A stretch of 42,399 nucleotides of DNA, from assembly GCA_903927685.1 (NCBI GenBank), contig CAIYOB010000722.1:1-42399 (forward strand), read 5' to 3'. Both the position numbers and the translations under genes were made by a program. The first letter of the stretch is position 1. Each line of letters starts with the position of its first letter. Source of the DNA: an uncultured Planctomycetaceae bacterium. Its GTDB lineage: Bacteria > Planctomycetota > Planctomycetia > Pirellulales > Pirellulaceae. The notes beneath the pieces are model-generated. The model was not told the origin of the DNA, did no database searches, and was given only the letters and a program-made list of their open reading frames with translations. Shown here piece after piece: positions 9,229 through 17,925 of this stretch.

Positions 9229-9720
9229 ATGAACGCGAAGACCGTCGTTTTCGTCTGCACCGCCAATTACTACCGCAGCCGATTCTGTGAACACTGGTTC
9301 AACTTCCACGCCGAATCCAACGGGCTGAACTGGCGAGCGACCTCCCGCGGCCTGCGGACCTGGATGGCCGACGGCTACGGGCCGATTGCCAGCTTTACCG
9401 TGGACCGGCTGGCCGCCCGCGGCATTCCCTTGAACGGCGAAATCCGCTTTCCCTTGTCCCTGTCCGAAGCCGATTTGCGGACTGCGGATCTCGTCGTGGC
9501 GCTCAAAGAAGGCGAACACCGGGGCATGATGCTGGAGCAGTTTCCCGAGTGGGCGGACCGCATCGAGTACTGGCACGTGGACGATATCGATTGCGCCACC
9601 GCCGACGAAGCCCTGCCGTTGTGCGAAGCCTACGTCGAGGCGCTGGTGGCCCGCTTAGCTCATGTACCAGCCACCGTTGATGTTGATCGTCTGGCCAGTG
9701 ATGTAGCCATTGGTTGCTAG
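9229..9720 (+). CDS. Low-molecular-weight protein tyrosine phosphatase-like protein
   Basis: A 163-residue cytoplasmic protein. The N terminus KTVVFVCTANYYRSRFCE carries the phosphatase P-loop C-x5-R-S, with Cys10 as nucleophile and Arg16. WHVDDIDCATADEAL sits where the general-acid Asp of the family is expected, though the usual Asp-Pro pair is not kept. Substrates could be phosphotyrosine proteins; arsenate reductases share the fold. The ATG at 9229 is chosen because the P-loop begins directly after it; longer starts add unrelated residues. The last 22 codons overlap the convergent FabG-like gene (9655-9720), and that tail has no obvious family match. Confidence 0.85.
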   Translation: MNAKTVVFVCTANYYRSRFCEHWFNFHAESNGLNWRATSRGLRTWMADGYGPIASFTVDRLAARGIPLNGEIRFPLSLSEADLRTADLVVALKEGEHRGMMLEQFPEWADRIEYWHVDDIDCATADEALPLCEAYVEALVARLAHVPATVDVDRLASDVAIGC

Positions 9721-10389
9721 CAGTACGGCCGCGTCGGCGACTTCACCGACGGCGCCGAAACGCCCGACAGGGATCAGGTCCGCACGGGCGTGGGGATTGC
9801 CGGTGACCATCTCGGTCTCGATCAGCGCCGGGGCGATGGCATTGACGGTGATGCCTTCCTTGGCCAGCAGCAGGGCGTAGGAATGCGTCAGCCCCAGGAT
9901 GCCGGCTTTCGAGGCTGCGTAATGCGGCCCCACCACGCCGCCCAACTGGGCGGCCACCGAGGACAGATTGATGATCCGGCCCCAGCGGGCCGCACGCATC
10001 TTGGGCAAGACAGCCTGGGTGACCAGAAAGACGGACTTCAAGTTGATCGCCAACACCTCGTCCCAACTCTGCTCCGTGATCTGGTCGAGCGGCTGGGGAC
10101 GGGTGATGCCGGCGTTGTTCACCAGGATCGAAACCGGTCCCAACTGCCGTTCGACCGCGGCGACGAGTTCCGCCACCGCTGTCGCCACGGACACGTCGGC
10201 GGCGACCGCAATCGCCCGGCGGCCGAGCGATTCGACTTCCGCCTGCGTCGCCAGCGCGGCTTCCTGACGCTCGCGGTAGTTGATCGCCACGTCGGCGCCG
10301 GCCCGGGCCAGGGCCAGCGCGATGGCCTGGCCGATCCCGCGACTGGCGCCCGTCACCAGCGCGACCTTCCCCGCCAGCGCCTGGTTCAT
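9655..10389 (-). CDS. FabG-like short-chain dehydrogenase/reductase
   Basis: A 244-residue Rossmann enzyme reading MNQALAGKVALVTGASRGIG. The NAD(P)-binding TGASRGIG is at residues 13-20, NNAG at 91-94, catalytic Ser143/144, and Tyr157 and Lys161 in YAASK. TGQTININGGWYMS is the usual C terminus of 3-oxoacyl-ACP reductases. It probably reduces a beta-keto acyl or similar carbonyl. The ATG at 10389 overlaps the stop of the upstream DUF3999 gene as ATGA, implying translational coupling. Its 3' end overlaps the convergent phosphatase gene by 66 bases. Whether it serves fatty acid synthesis is not shown. Confidence 0.92.
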   Translation of the reverse strand: MNQALAGKVALVTGASRGIGQAIALALARAGADVAINYRERQEAALATQAEVESLGRRAIAVAADVSVATAVAELVAAVERQLGPVSILVNNAGITRPQPLDQITEQSWDEVLAINLKSVFLVTQAVLPKMRAARWGRIINLSSVAAQLGGVVGPHYAASKAGILGLTHSYALLLAKEGITVNAIAPALIETEMVTGNPHARADLIPVGRFGAVGEVADAAVLLATNGYITGQTININGGWYMS

Positions 10390-11771
10390 GTCGTCCCCTC
10401 CCGCAAGTCGGAGATCTGAATCGAGACCCGGGCGAGGTTCACAATCAGCAGCGCCAGCACGGCGACCGCGGCGGACAGCAGGACGTAGATCAGCCACGGC
10501 AGACGTTCGGTCAGCGGCAACGGCTCGGGCTCGTAGCCGGGGTTCACCTGGCGCGGCCCCAGCGTCAGCCGCTCCGGCGGCGGGGCGATTTTCTGCGGCA
10601 AGTTGCGGGCAAAATCGTAATTCGGCGCCTCGGCCTTCGGGTGCCCGTAGTACAGCCGCCAGGGACCGGTTACCGCCGCAGGCCGTTGGGCGATGACGAC
10701 CCGCGCCGGAGCGGCGACCTTGACCGTCTGCAGGTTCAACGCCTGGTTCGCATTGTCGGTCACGACCAGCCGCAGGCGAGCCGCATTGACTTCCTGGCCA
10801 AACTCGGCGACCAACTCCTGCTTGGGCTCGCCCGCCCGGCGCTGCCAGACACCGGTGGTCACCCGCCAGAACCGCTCGTTGCTGTCCGGCGGCCCGCCCG
10901 CCTCGATGTAATAGTTGCGCACAAACGCCTCGTCGGCCACCGCGACCAGCAGCCGATCGACGGGCACGCCGGTGCCTTGCAGGTCCACCATCCAGCGCGA
11001 GCCCGGTCCACCGTCGGCTCGCACCGGTTCGCGGGCTCCGAACGGGACTTGCCGCACGTCCAATTCGCCCGGCACTTTCACGCGGCGGCGGACGACGTAT
11101 TCACCGATTTCGACGGGCTGGGTGTCGTTCTGGGGGTCGCGATGCACGGTGATCCTCAGATAGCGATAGCGACTGGGGGTGTAAGCCAGCGTCTTGTCGA
11201 CAAACGGCTTGTCGCCCGCGGGAAAACACACGACAAAGTCGTCGACCAGCTTGTTCCACGCGTTCCCATCGTCGCTGCCCTCGAGCAGCACGCGGCGGCG
11301 GAAGTTGTCGCCGGGCGTGTTGACTTCGACTTCGTTATGCTGAGTCGGCTTGTCGCCCAGGTCCAACGACAGCTGGCTCGTGCCCGACGAGTCCGGGACG
11401 CGATTGAACTCGGTGGCCGCCACGGCTTCCGTCGTATCGATTTCGTTGCGGACCCGCAGGGCGTACGGCACGTCTCGCAGCTGGCCGTCGTACAACCGCA
11501 GGTCGGCCAAGTCCACGCGCGCGGCGTCGAACACGCTGGGCGGCAGCACCAGGTCGAGCAACGGAGCCTGCCCAGGACCCGCGAGGGGCACTTCGGCAAA
11601 GTATTTCCAGGCCGACAGCGACTCGGCGTTCCGGCCTGGTTCCACCGCGGCCGGCTTTGTGGCCGGTTCCGCGGCGATCCCCAGCCCGGCCCCCGCCGTC
11701 ATGAACCACCAGGCCAGGCAGCACATTGCGACCCAGCCCCGCTGACGAAGCATCTCGATCCGCTTACTCAT
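10386..11771 (-). CDS. DUF3999 family membrane-anchored protein
   Basis: A 461-residue protein. Residues about 1-34 form a signal peptide, followed by a periplasmic region of mixed beta strands. Near the C terminus LPWLIYVLLSAAVAVLALLIVNLARV is a single membrane helix. AWKYFAEVPLAGPG, DLRLYDGQLRDVPYALRV and LDLGDKPTQHNEVEV match the DUF3999 family. The biochemical role is unknown. It overlaps the DUF2339 gene by 8 bases upstream and the reductase gene by 4 bases downstream. DUF3999 and DUF2339 genes are commonly paired in bacteria, so the two products probably work together in the envelope. Confidence 0.85.
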   Translation of the reverse strand: MSKRIEMLRQRGWVAMCCLAWWFMTAGAGLGIAAEPATKPAAVEPGRNAESLSAWKYFAEVPLAGPGQAPLLDLVLPPSVFDAARVDLADLRLYDGQLRDVPYALRVRNEIDTTEAVAATEFNRVPDSSGTSQLSLDLGDKPTQHNEVEVNTPGDNFRRRVLLEGSDDGNAWNKLVDDFVVCFPAGDKPFVDKTLAYTPSRYRYLRITVHRDPQNDTQPVEIGEYVVRRRVKVPGELDVRQVPFGAREPVRADGGPGSRWMVDLQGTGVPVDRLLVAVADEAFVRNYYIEAGGPPDSNERFWRVTTGVWQRRAGEPKQELVAEFGQEVNAARLRLVVTDNANQALNLQTVKVAAPARVVIAQRPAAVTGPWRLYYGHPKAEAPNYDFARNLPQKIAPPPERLTLGPRQVNPGYEPEPLPLTERLPWLIYVLLSAAVAVLALLIVNLARVSIQISDLREGTT

Positions 11772-13656
11772 GATCGTTCGACTCCTGCGTTTGACGATCC
11801 ACGCTGATCCGTTGATAGGCCCAGCCCGCCAGTCCCAGCAAGATCGCCAGGATGAAGAAAGCCAGGATCCGGTAGATTTCCTTCAGGCCCGCCATGTCGT
11901 GCAAGAACACCTTGCCGATCGTCATGGCAAAGATGAACAACGCCGTCCACCGCACCGCGGGAACGCGCCGTGCAAACCCGACCGCCAAGACTCCTAACGC
12001 ATACACGGACCAGAGCGCCGACAGGGCGACTTGGCCCAGCCAACGCATCCGGACCTCGTCTTCGCCGCTCAACTGCGAGTCCGCCCAAGCGTGAAAACAT
12101 CCGTAGGTATCGACGGACAGGACAAACCACAGCAGCAGCACGCCCAGCACGCCCGCCAGCGCCGTCAGGACCTGCTCGCCCCGCTTCAGTCCCGCCCAGT
12201 AGCGGCGAGCCACAATCACCGACCCCAGCCAGCACGCCGTCACGCCCAGCGCCGGGACGGCATACTGGTTCACAATCGGGAGCACCAACTCCAGGTGCCG
12301 GTGCGGCGTGTCGACGAAGACCAACCGGCTGACGGCTAGCCCACCGACGGCCGCCGCCATGCCGCGCAACGCCGGCGACCGCGTCCGGAGCCCGAACCAC
12401 CACAGCGCCGCCGACTCGGCCGCCCACCCCAGGGCAATCCATTCGGCGCGGGCTTGGATTGGAAATGTCAAGGCGATGAATCCGACCGCTGCGGCCAAGG
12501 CCGTCAGCAACTGCCGGCCATCCTCCGGCCGGCGGCTCAGCATGATGCGGCCGAGCACGACGTAAACCATCGCCATGCCCACCGCCAGCAAGCCCAGCCA
12601 GTCGCGATAATCGACCCGCAACAGGATATAGGCGGCCGTGAACCACAGCGTGGCGTTCAACATTAGCCGCGCCAAGTCTTCCCAACTGGCCATACGCCGC
12701 CGGAAGACGTGAGCGGTCAAGCTGTGCAGGACGAACAGCAGGTAGATGACCAACTGGAAGCTGATCGCCCAGGCCAGCTTCTCCGGATGGTAATTCTGGG
12801 CGTGCCACATCCAGAACAGGCCCTGGGTACCCAGCAACGCCGCCGTGGCCAGTCCCGCCCAATGCCGCCATAGAGCCAGGACGACAATCCCCGCGTCCAG
12901 GACGGCCAGGTAGGTGAACAGGGATTGGTACTGGTCCACGTCGGACCGCATCAGGATCGGAGTCAACAGGCCGCCCAACAGGGACATCCAGGCCAGGGCC
13001 GGCGCGTTATACAGCACGGCCAGCAAGGCGGATTCCACAATCACGGCCAGCAGAAAGCCCGCGGCAACTTGTTGCGGCACCAAGTGATAGAAGCCAAACG
13101 CGCTGTAGACCGACAAGAACAGCACCATGACGCCGGCGGAAGACAGCATTTGCCCAAAGATGCGCCAGCGGCGGCGGTCGTATCGCCAACCCGCCACCGT
13201 CAAACCTACGCCGGCCAGCAAGCCGATCGCCACGCGCCCAATCGGCCCAATCCACTGGTTTTCGTAGGCGTACCGCAGGAAGAACGCGGTGCCAAACACC
13301 AGCAGAACCACGGCGACCCAGCCCAAGCCTTTGCGGCCGATCAACAGTTCGAGATTGATCGCCGGCCGCGACGCCGCGACCTCGGCATCCCCGGCCGCGC
13401 GGCGTTCTCTCGGCGCCGCCGGACCGCTCGTTGCTTCGACAACGGCCGCTTCGACGACCTCGACAACCTCAACCGGTTCCGCCACCTCGGCTGGCACGCC
13501 AACCGCACGGGCCGCCGTTTCCAGTCGGGCGAGTCGCCGTCGCAAGTCGCCGACGCGGCGGAACAGGATGAACACCAGGATCAGCGCCGCCAGCGGGACC
13601 AGGACCACGACCGTCAACAAGAGGATCGCCAGCAGCCCGAGCAGCAGTTCCTCCAC
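11764..13656 (-). CDS. DUF2339 family polytopic membrane protein
   Basis: A protein of about 630 residues. An N-terminal helix is followed by a charged coiled-coil and Ala/Val/Glu-rich linker, then about 18 membrane helices. ELLIGRKGLGWVAVVLLVFGTAFFLRYA and WIGPIGRVAIGLLAGVGL are the signature start of DUF2339. A GTG at 13656 is preferred: GAGGAG lies 8 bases before it on the coding strand, and the helix begins directly after it. Reading can extend to a TTG at 13674. The function is unknown. It overlaps the DUF3999 gene by 8 bases, which fits a two-component envelope unit. Confidence 0.87.
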   Translation of the reverse strand: MEELLLGLLAILLLTVVVLVPLAALILVFILFRRVGDLRRRLARLETAARAVGVPAEVAEPVEVVEVVEAAVVEATSGPAAPRERRAAGDAEVAASRPAINLELLIGRKGLGWVAVVLLVFGTAFFLRYAYENQWIGPIGRVAIGLLAGVGLTVAGWRYDRRRWRIFGQMLSSAGVMVLFLSVYSAFGFYHLVPQQVAAGFLLAVIVESALLAVLYNAPALAWMSLLGGLLTPILMRSDVDQYQSLFTYLAVLDAGIVVLALWRHWAGLATAALLGTQGLFWMWHAQNYHPEKLAWAISFQLVIYLLFVLHSLTAHVFRRRMASWEDLARLMLNATLWFTAAYILLRVDYRDWLGLLAVGMAMVYVVLGRIMLSRRPEDGRQLLTALAAAVGFIALTFPIQARAEWIALGWAAESAALWWFGLRTRSPALRGMAAAVGGLAVSRLVFVDTPHRHLELVLPIVNQYAVPALGVTACWLGSVIVARRYWAGLKRGEQVLTALAGVLGVLLLWFVLSVDTYGCFHAWADSQLSGEDEVRMRWLGQVALSALWSVYALGVLAVGFARRVPAVRWTALFIFAMTIGKVFLHDMAGLKEIYRILAFFILAILLGLAGWAYQRISVDRQTQESNDHE

Positions 13657-13756
13657 TTCTGGTTCTCCTCTCAAGAATAATCGAGTCGACTCTGCGATGG
13701 CCCTAACGCGATAAGTGGGCGGCCGCGGGCTAAGGCGGACCGGGATTTTTTTCCAG

Positions 13757-15127
13757 CTACTTCAGCCCGTGCTTAGCGAGCTTGTCGCGGAACGTCGAGG
13801 CTTTCATCCCCAGCGACTGGGCGGCGGCGGTCTTGTTGCCGCCGCAGGCTTCCAGGGCATTGAGCAGCAGTTGCTTCTCCGCATAGTCCATCGCGGCCTT
13901 GAATCCGCCCGCCGCCATGGCGCCGGACGAGCCGTTGCGGAAGGCGGGTTCGCTGTCCGAGGGTAGGCCGCCGATTTCCGCTTCCAGCAGTTTCGCCGTG
14001 ATCTGCCCGCCACCGACCAGCAGCGAACGTTCCAAGGTGTGGTACAGTTCGCGGATATTGCCCGGCCAGGCGTGCTGGGCCAGGACCGCGACCGCCGCCG
14101 GCTCCAGATCGTAACCGCTGCCGCCCGCCAAGCGCCGCAGCAGGTGCTCGGTCAGGGCCGGGATGTCCTCGCGGCGCTCGCGGAGCGGCGGAACGCGAAT
14201 CCTCAGGACATCCAGCCGATAGTACAAATCCTGGCGAAAGGTGCCGGCCGCGATCTTGTCCAGCAGGTTCAGCTTGGTCGACGCGATGATCCGCACGTTG
14301 GCCTTCAACAGCTTGGCGCCGCCCACCCGCTCGAAGACCTTTTCTTCGATCGCCCGCAGCAACTTGGCCTGCTGCTCCAGCGGGATGTCATCCACGTCGT
14401 CCAGGTAGATCGTGCCGCCCTCGGCCAATTCAAAGCGTCCTTTGCGGCCCTGGTCCGCGCCGGTGAACGAACCTTCCTCGTGGCCATACAATTCGCTCTC
14501 GATCAGCGTCGGGGGGAACAGCGTGCAGCCGACTTTGACGAACGGCCCGCGGCCGCGATGCGAGTGGCGATGAATCACCGAGGTCAGCAGGTCCTTGCCC
14601 ACGCCCGTCTCGCCGACCAGCAGCACGTTGGCATCCGTGCGGGCGCTGATCCGAATCATCCGCTTGACGCGCTGCATGGCTTCCGACCGGCCGATGATCT
14701 CGCGGTCGATCTCGTCTTCCTCGGGGCTGGCAGCCAGATCCGGCGCCGGTTCTTCGCCCGCCTCGCGGCGCTCCTGCTCGATCCGCTGGATGATCGGAAA
14801 CAGGTCCTCGTTGCGGAACGGCTTGGTCAGAAAGTCCGTGGCCCCCAGCTTCATCGCCTCGACCGCCACGGGAATGCTGCCGTAGGCGGTCATCAGGATG
14901 AAGCGGACACCGGCCGACGCGCTGTCCTTGACGCGTTTGAGCAGCTCCAGGCCGTCGATCTTCGGCATCTTGATGTCGGTCACGACGACGTCGAACAGTT
15001 CCCGCTCCAGCAACTCCCAGGCTTCCTGCCCGTCGGCGGCGGTCACGACTTCGTGTCCCTGGCCGGACAGATCGTCCGCCAGCGTGATCCGCTTGATCTT
15101 CTCGTCGTCAGCAACCAGGATTCTCAT
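13757..15127 (-). CDS. Sigma-54-dependent response regulator (NtrC family)
   Basis: A 456-residue regulator in three parts. The receiver domain (1-120) has Asp8/Asp9, phosphoacceptor Asp51 in VTDIKMP, Thr80 and Lys102. The AAA+ domain (about 145-370) has Walker A GETGVGKD at 172-179 and GSFTGA at 219-224 in place of GAFTGA. The C-terminal Fis-type helix-turn-helix contains GNKTAAAQSLGMKASTFRDKL. The Walker B segment reads YLDDVDDIP, where LDE is usual, so the catalytic Glu position is Asp. No histidine kinase is nearby, so the sensor is unlinked. It starts 13 bases after the sugar isomerase gene and lies 100 bases before the DUF2339 gene, all on one strand. No sigma-54 promoter was convincingly identified. 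Confidence 0.93.
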   Translation of the reverse strand: MRILVADDEKIKRITLADDLSGQGHEVVTAADGQEAWELLERELFDVVVTDIKMPKIDGLELLKRVKDSASAGVRFILMTAYGSIPVAVEAMKLGATDFLTKPFRNEDLFPIIQRIEQERREAGEEPAPDLAASPEEDEIDREIIGRSEAMQRVKRMIRISARTDANVLLVGETGVGKDLLTSVIHRHSHRGRGPFVKVGCTLFPPTLIESELYGHEEGSFTGADQGRKGRFELAEGGTIYLDDVDDIPLEQQAKLLRAIEEKVFERVGGAKLLKANVRIIASTKLNLLDKIAAGTFRQDLYYRLDVLRIRVPPLRERREDIPALTEHLLRRLAGGSGYDLEPAAVAVLAQHAWPGNIRELYHTLERSLLVGGGQITAKLLEAEIGGLPSDSEPAFRNGSSGAMAAGGFKAAMDYAEKQLLLNALEACGGNKTAAAQSLGMKASTFRDKLAKHGLK

Positions 15128-15140
15128 CAGACTGTGCCAA

Positions 15141-16106
15141 TCACTTTCCCGCGACGATCAGGTCCAGCCGGCGGTTGCGTTCTTCCAGGGACAGGCCGCC
15201 ACTGCCTTCGATGGTCATCCAACCGTTGTAGCCGATCTTGTCCAGTTCGGCGCGGATCAGCGGCCAGTCGATACTGCCGTCGCGGATATCGACGAATTCG
15301 CCGCCGTGCCCGTCCGGCTTCAGTTTGAAATCCTTGACGTGGCATTTCACGATCAGCTTGCCCAACGCCCGGATCCATTCCTCCGGCAACGCGTACTTGA
15401 CGTGATTGCCGATGTCGAAATAGCACTGGACCCACGGGCACTGGAACGAGGCGATGAAGTTGGCAAAGAACGCCGGCTTGACCCACAGGTTGTTCCAGAC
15501 GTTTTCCAAGGCGATGATCACCCGGGCCTTTTCCGCCACCGGGATCAGCTTTTGGACGGCTTTGCGCGAGGCGTCCGTGGCGTAATTCTGGGCTTCGATG
15601 TACTGCTGGTACGGCCCGTTGTCGCCCGCGACGACCCGTTTGACGTGGCCGGTTTTCTCGTCGAATTCGATGTCGAATTCCCAAGGCTCCGGCATCTTCA
15701 TCCCGCCCACGCGGCAGGGCACCAGCAGCAGCGCGTCCGCGCCGTAGCCGGCGCACGCCTGGAGCGCCGTCTCGACGTTGGCGATGTCGGCGGCGACTTT
15801 GCTCTCGTCGGGGTTGTTGAAGTTGGCCCAGCCGAACAGCACCGCGTGGATCGGCATGCCTAGTCCTTCGGCCACCTTGCGAGCCGCCTCGGCTTCCGCC
15901 CGGGAGATGTTCCAGACGCCCGATTCGATGCCCTCGAAGCCGGCGGCTTTCCAGCTGGTCAGCGTCGTTTCGTCGGGCTTGCCGATCAGGGCTTTCTTGA
16001 GCGTCGTCTTGAACGGCGCCGCCTGCAGACGGCTGGCCGCCAACAAACCCGCTCCGGCGACGGCCGAGGCCGCCAAGAAATCGCGTCGATGAATCCGGGT
16101 CGTCAT
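15141..16106 (-). CDS. Tat-exported sugar phosphate isomerase/epimerase family protein
   Basis: A 321-residue TIM-barrel protein of the AP endonuclease 2/xylose isomerase-like family. HRRDFLAASAVAGAGLLAAS at residues 6-25 is a twin-arginine signal. Metal-ligand strands are recognisable: ALENVWNN, CYFDIGNHVKY, KCHVKDFK and MTIEGSG, giving Glu, Asp, His and Glu ligands. It probably acts on a sugar outside the cytoplasm; the substrate is unknown. The response regulator gene follows by 13 bases, so the two are likely co-transcribed. Confidence 0.88.
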   Translation of the reverse strand: MTTRIHRRDFLAASAVAGAGLLAASRLQAAPFKTTLKKALIGKPDETTLTSWKAAGFEGIESGVWNISRAEAEAARKVAEGLGMPIHAVLFGWANFNNPDESKVAADIANVETALQACAGYGADALLLVPCRVGGMKMPEPWEFDIEFDEKTGHVKRVVAGDNGPYQQYIEAQNYATDASRKAVQKLIPVAEKARVIIALENVWNNLWVKPAFFANFIASFQCPWVQCYFDIGNHVKYALPEEWIRALGKLIVKCHVKDFKLKPDGHGGEFVDIRDGSIDWPLIRAELDKIGYNGWMTIEGSGGLSLEERNRRLDLIVAGK

Positions 16107-16358
16107 GGTCAGTTCTCCCTCGGTTGAAGTAGGTCAAGGCCGGTTGACTCGCGTGCTACACCCGTTCCGTTGCCATTCTATAACGCATCCGGCCGAGAAT
16201 GGCAAACGCAACGACGGCATCGTCCAGTCCAAGAACTGGGGTCGTTCGCCCGGGCAGGGTCGCACACCGTCTTGCGCAGCGGGCGAAAAGACCTTAGAAT
16301 CTGGGCCGGTGAGCGAAACCTCGGACCGGTTCCTTGAGTTACGGACGACAGGATCAAG

Positions 16359-17120
16359 ATGCCAACGGATCTGCTGCGGATTGTGGAGTCGACGACCCTT
16401 GATGCCGAAGTGATCGCCAGCCGGACGGCCCAGATTCATGCCGACGTGCTGGGCCGGTCCAAATACCTGAACGCTCCGAACTTTACCAAGATCCATCCCG
16501 ATGACTTGGCGCTCTTGTTCGCCGCGTACGACGAGCGGTTCTTTGGCGGGCAGGTCAAGGAATCGCTCGGCGCAATCCCGCTCCGGTTCCGCTTGTCCAA
16601 GCGGATGACGAGTTCCGGTGGCAAAACGACCCGTTTTGCCAACCGGTCCAACGGCAAGCAGTGGTACGAAATCAGCGCCTCGACGACGATGCTGTTCGGC
16701 TGCTTCACCGCCGAGGACCATCGTCCCGTGACGACCAGCGGCATCACCTGCCGGGACCGCTTGGACGCGCTGCAGCGGGTCATGGAGCACGAGATTGTCC
16801 ACTTGATCGAAATGCTGGTGTGGGGCGAGTCCAGCTGCTCGCAGCCCCGCTTCCACTCCATCACCTGGCGGTTCTTCGGCCACACGCAGAACAAGCACAA
16901 CCTCATCACGCCGAAGGAACGTGCGTTCGTCAAGTTTGGCATCAGGCCGGGCGTCAAGGTGCGATTTCGTTTCGACGGCATCGAGTACGCGGGGGTGGTC
17001 AACCGGGTCAGCAAGCGGGCGACGGTGTTGGTGGAAGACCCCCGGGGACGCCGGTACACCGATGGTAAGAACTACGCCAAGTTCTACGTGCCGGTGCAGC
17101 TGCTGGAAGCCGTGAAGTGA
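16359..17120 (+). CDS. SprT-like zinc metallopeptidase domain protein
   Basis: A 253-residue protein. MEHEIVHLIEML gives an HExxH zinc site (His144, Glu145, His148); His166 or His175 downstream may be the third ligand. The region before it, LFAAYDERFFGGQVKESLGAIPLRFRLSKRM, resembles the start of the SprT-like domain. Residues about 193-253 form a separate beta-rich tail (GVKVRFRFDGIEYAGVVNRVSKRATVLVED) that looks SH3- or Tudor-like. SprT-like proteins cleave or bind DNA-associated proteins in some organisms; no such role is proven here. No signal peptide, so it is cytoplasmic. It is a single gene between oppositely oriented neighbours. Confidence 0.78.
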   Translation: MPTDLLRIVESTTLDAEVIASRTAQIHADVLGRSKYLNAPNFTKIHPDDLALLFAAYDERFFGGQVKESLGAIPLRFRLSKRMTSSGGKTTRFANRSNGKQWYEISASTTMLFGCFTAEDHRPVTTSGITCRDRLDALQRVMEHEIVHLIEMLVWGESSCSQPRFHSITWRFFGHTQNKHNLITPKERAFVKFGIRPGVKVRFRFDGIEYAGVVNRVSKRATVLVEDPRGRRYTDGKNYAKFYVPVQLLEAVK

Positions 17121-17177
17121 GATCGGCGCGTGGCTGGATCCCAAGGCCATCTCCCACGGCGATCCGCCTGGTGATCT

Positions 17178-17675
17178 TCATGGCGTTTCCTTCGGCGTCT
17201 TGCCGCCGATGCGCAGCGTGTTGACTTTCTTGCCGTCCTCGATGAAGGCCACCGCTTGGTACGTGCCCCTGGGGGCTGACACGATCAGCGGGCAGGCGAA
17301 TGATGCGCCGGGCGTGGGCTGGGACGTGACAGCGTACCGCAACTGGATGACTCCCCGCTCGACCGTGACCCCCTCGACCTTGTACTCGCAAGATGCGTTT
17401 CCCCGCTTGATCGCTGTCAGGATGAGGTGCGACTTGAAGGCGTCCTTCGGCAGCCGGTGAGATTTGTCTCCCATCACCATGGCCACGCCGAAAACCCGAT
17501 CGAACCCAGCCTGATCATCGATGACTGCGAACGAAGCGGGGGCGTCCGGTTCGAATTGGTTGGACACGAAGTAGCCGGAGTACGTGTCGAACGCGAGCTT
17601 GGTCGGCTCGGCAGCCCCAGCTGAGGCGGTCAAGATTGTCACCAGGATGCTGGATGTGAACAAGACGGTCTTCAT
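17178..17675 (-). CDS. Secreted protein of unknown function
   Basis: A 165-residue protein with a clear signal peptide (residues 1-21, ending ASAGAAE). The mature part is beta-rich and has two widely spaced Cys (in NASCEYKVEG and SFACPLIVS) that could form a disulfide in the periplasm. The regular strands and the FDTYSGYFVSN opening suggest a compact beta sandwich. I do not recognise the family. It is convergent with the SprT-like gene, 57 bases apart. Confidence 0.7.
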   Translation of the reverse strand: MKTVLFTSSILVTILTASAGAAEPTKLAFDTYSGYFVSNQFEPDAPASFAVIDDQAGFDRVFGVAMVMGDKSHRLPKDAFKSHLILTAIKRGNASCEYKVEGVTVERGVIQLRYAVTSQPTPGASFACPLIVSAPRGTYQAVAFIEDGKKVNTLRIGGKTPKETP

Positions 17676-17755
17676 CGCGGGCCTTTCCGGTTGGGGGACG
17701 AACGGGTGTCACAATTCCCACCAGTGGACCACAGCCTCAATGGACTTCCAAGTCC

Positions 17756-17884
17756 CCCGGCCTCTCCCCCGGCCTCGCCTCCCGGCCTCGCCGCACTTGA
17801 CGCCAGGCACTCCAAGCTCAGGCGTCGCCGGCGCACCAACTGGCGCTCGTCCGCGGGAACTGCGCTTTGTCCTGGCGTCGAGTT
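17756..17884. repeat. Short tandem CCCGGCCTC motif and an imperfect inverted repeat
   Basis: The 250-base gap upstream of the ECF sigma gene holds CCCGGCCTC three times (17756, 17768, 17781; spacing 12 and 13). It also has a weak inverted pair, CTTGACGCCAGG at 17796-17807 and its near complement at 17871-17882 (11 of 12). No promoter was clear. The role is unknown. Confidence 0.4.
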
Positions 17885-17925
17885 GATGGTAGACTGGCGT
17901 TAGGCTCCCCAATCAGGATCGCGTT

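Noticed and set aside
16217..16245. A sixth copy of the palindromic repeat (TCCAAGAACTGGGG)
   Set aside because: It matches only about 20 bases of the end of copy A and lacks the core and the inverted arm; possibly a decayed remnant.
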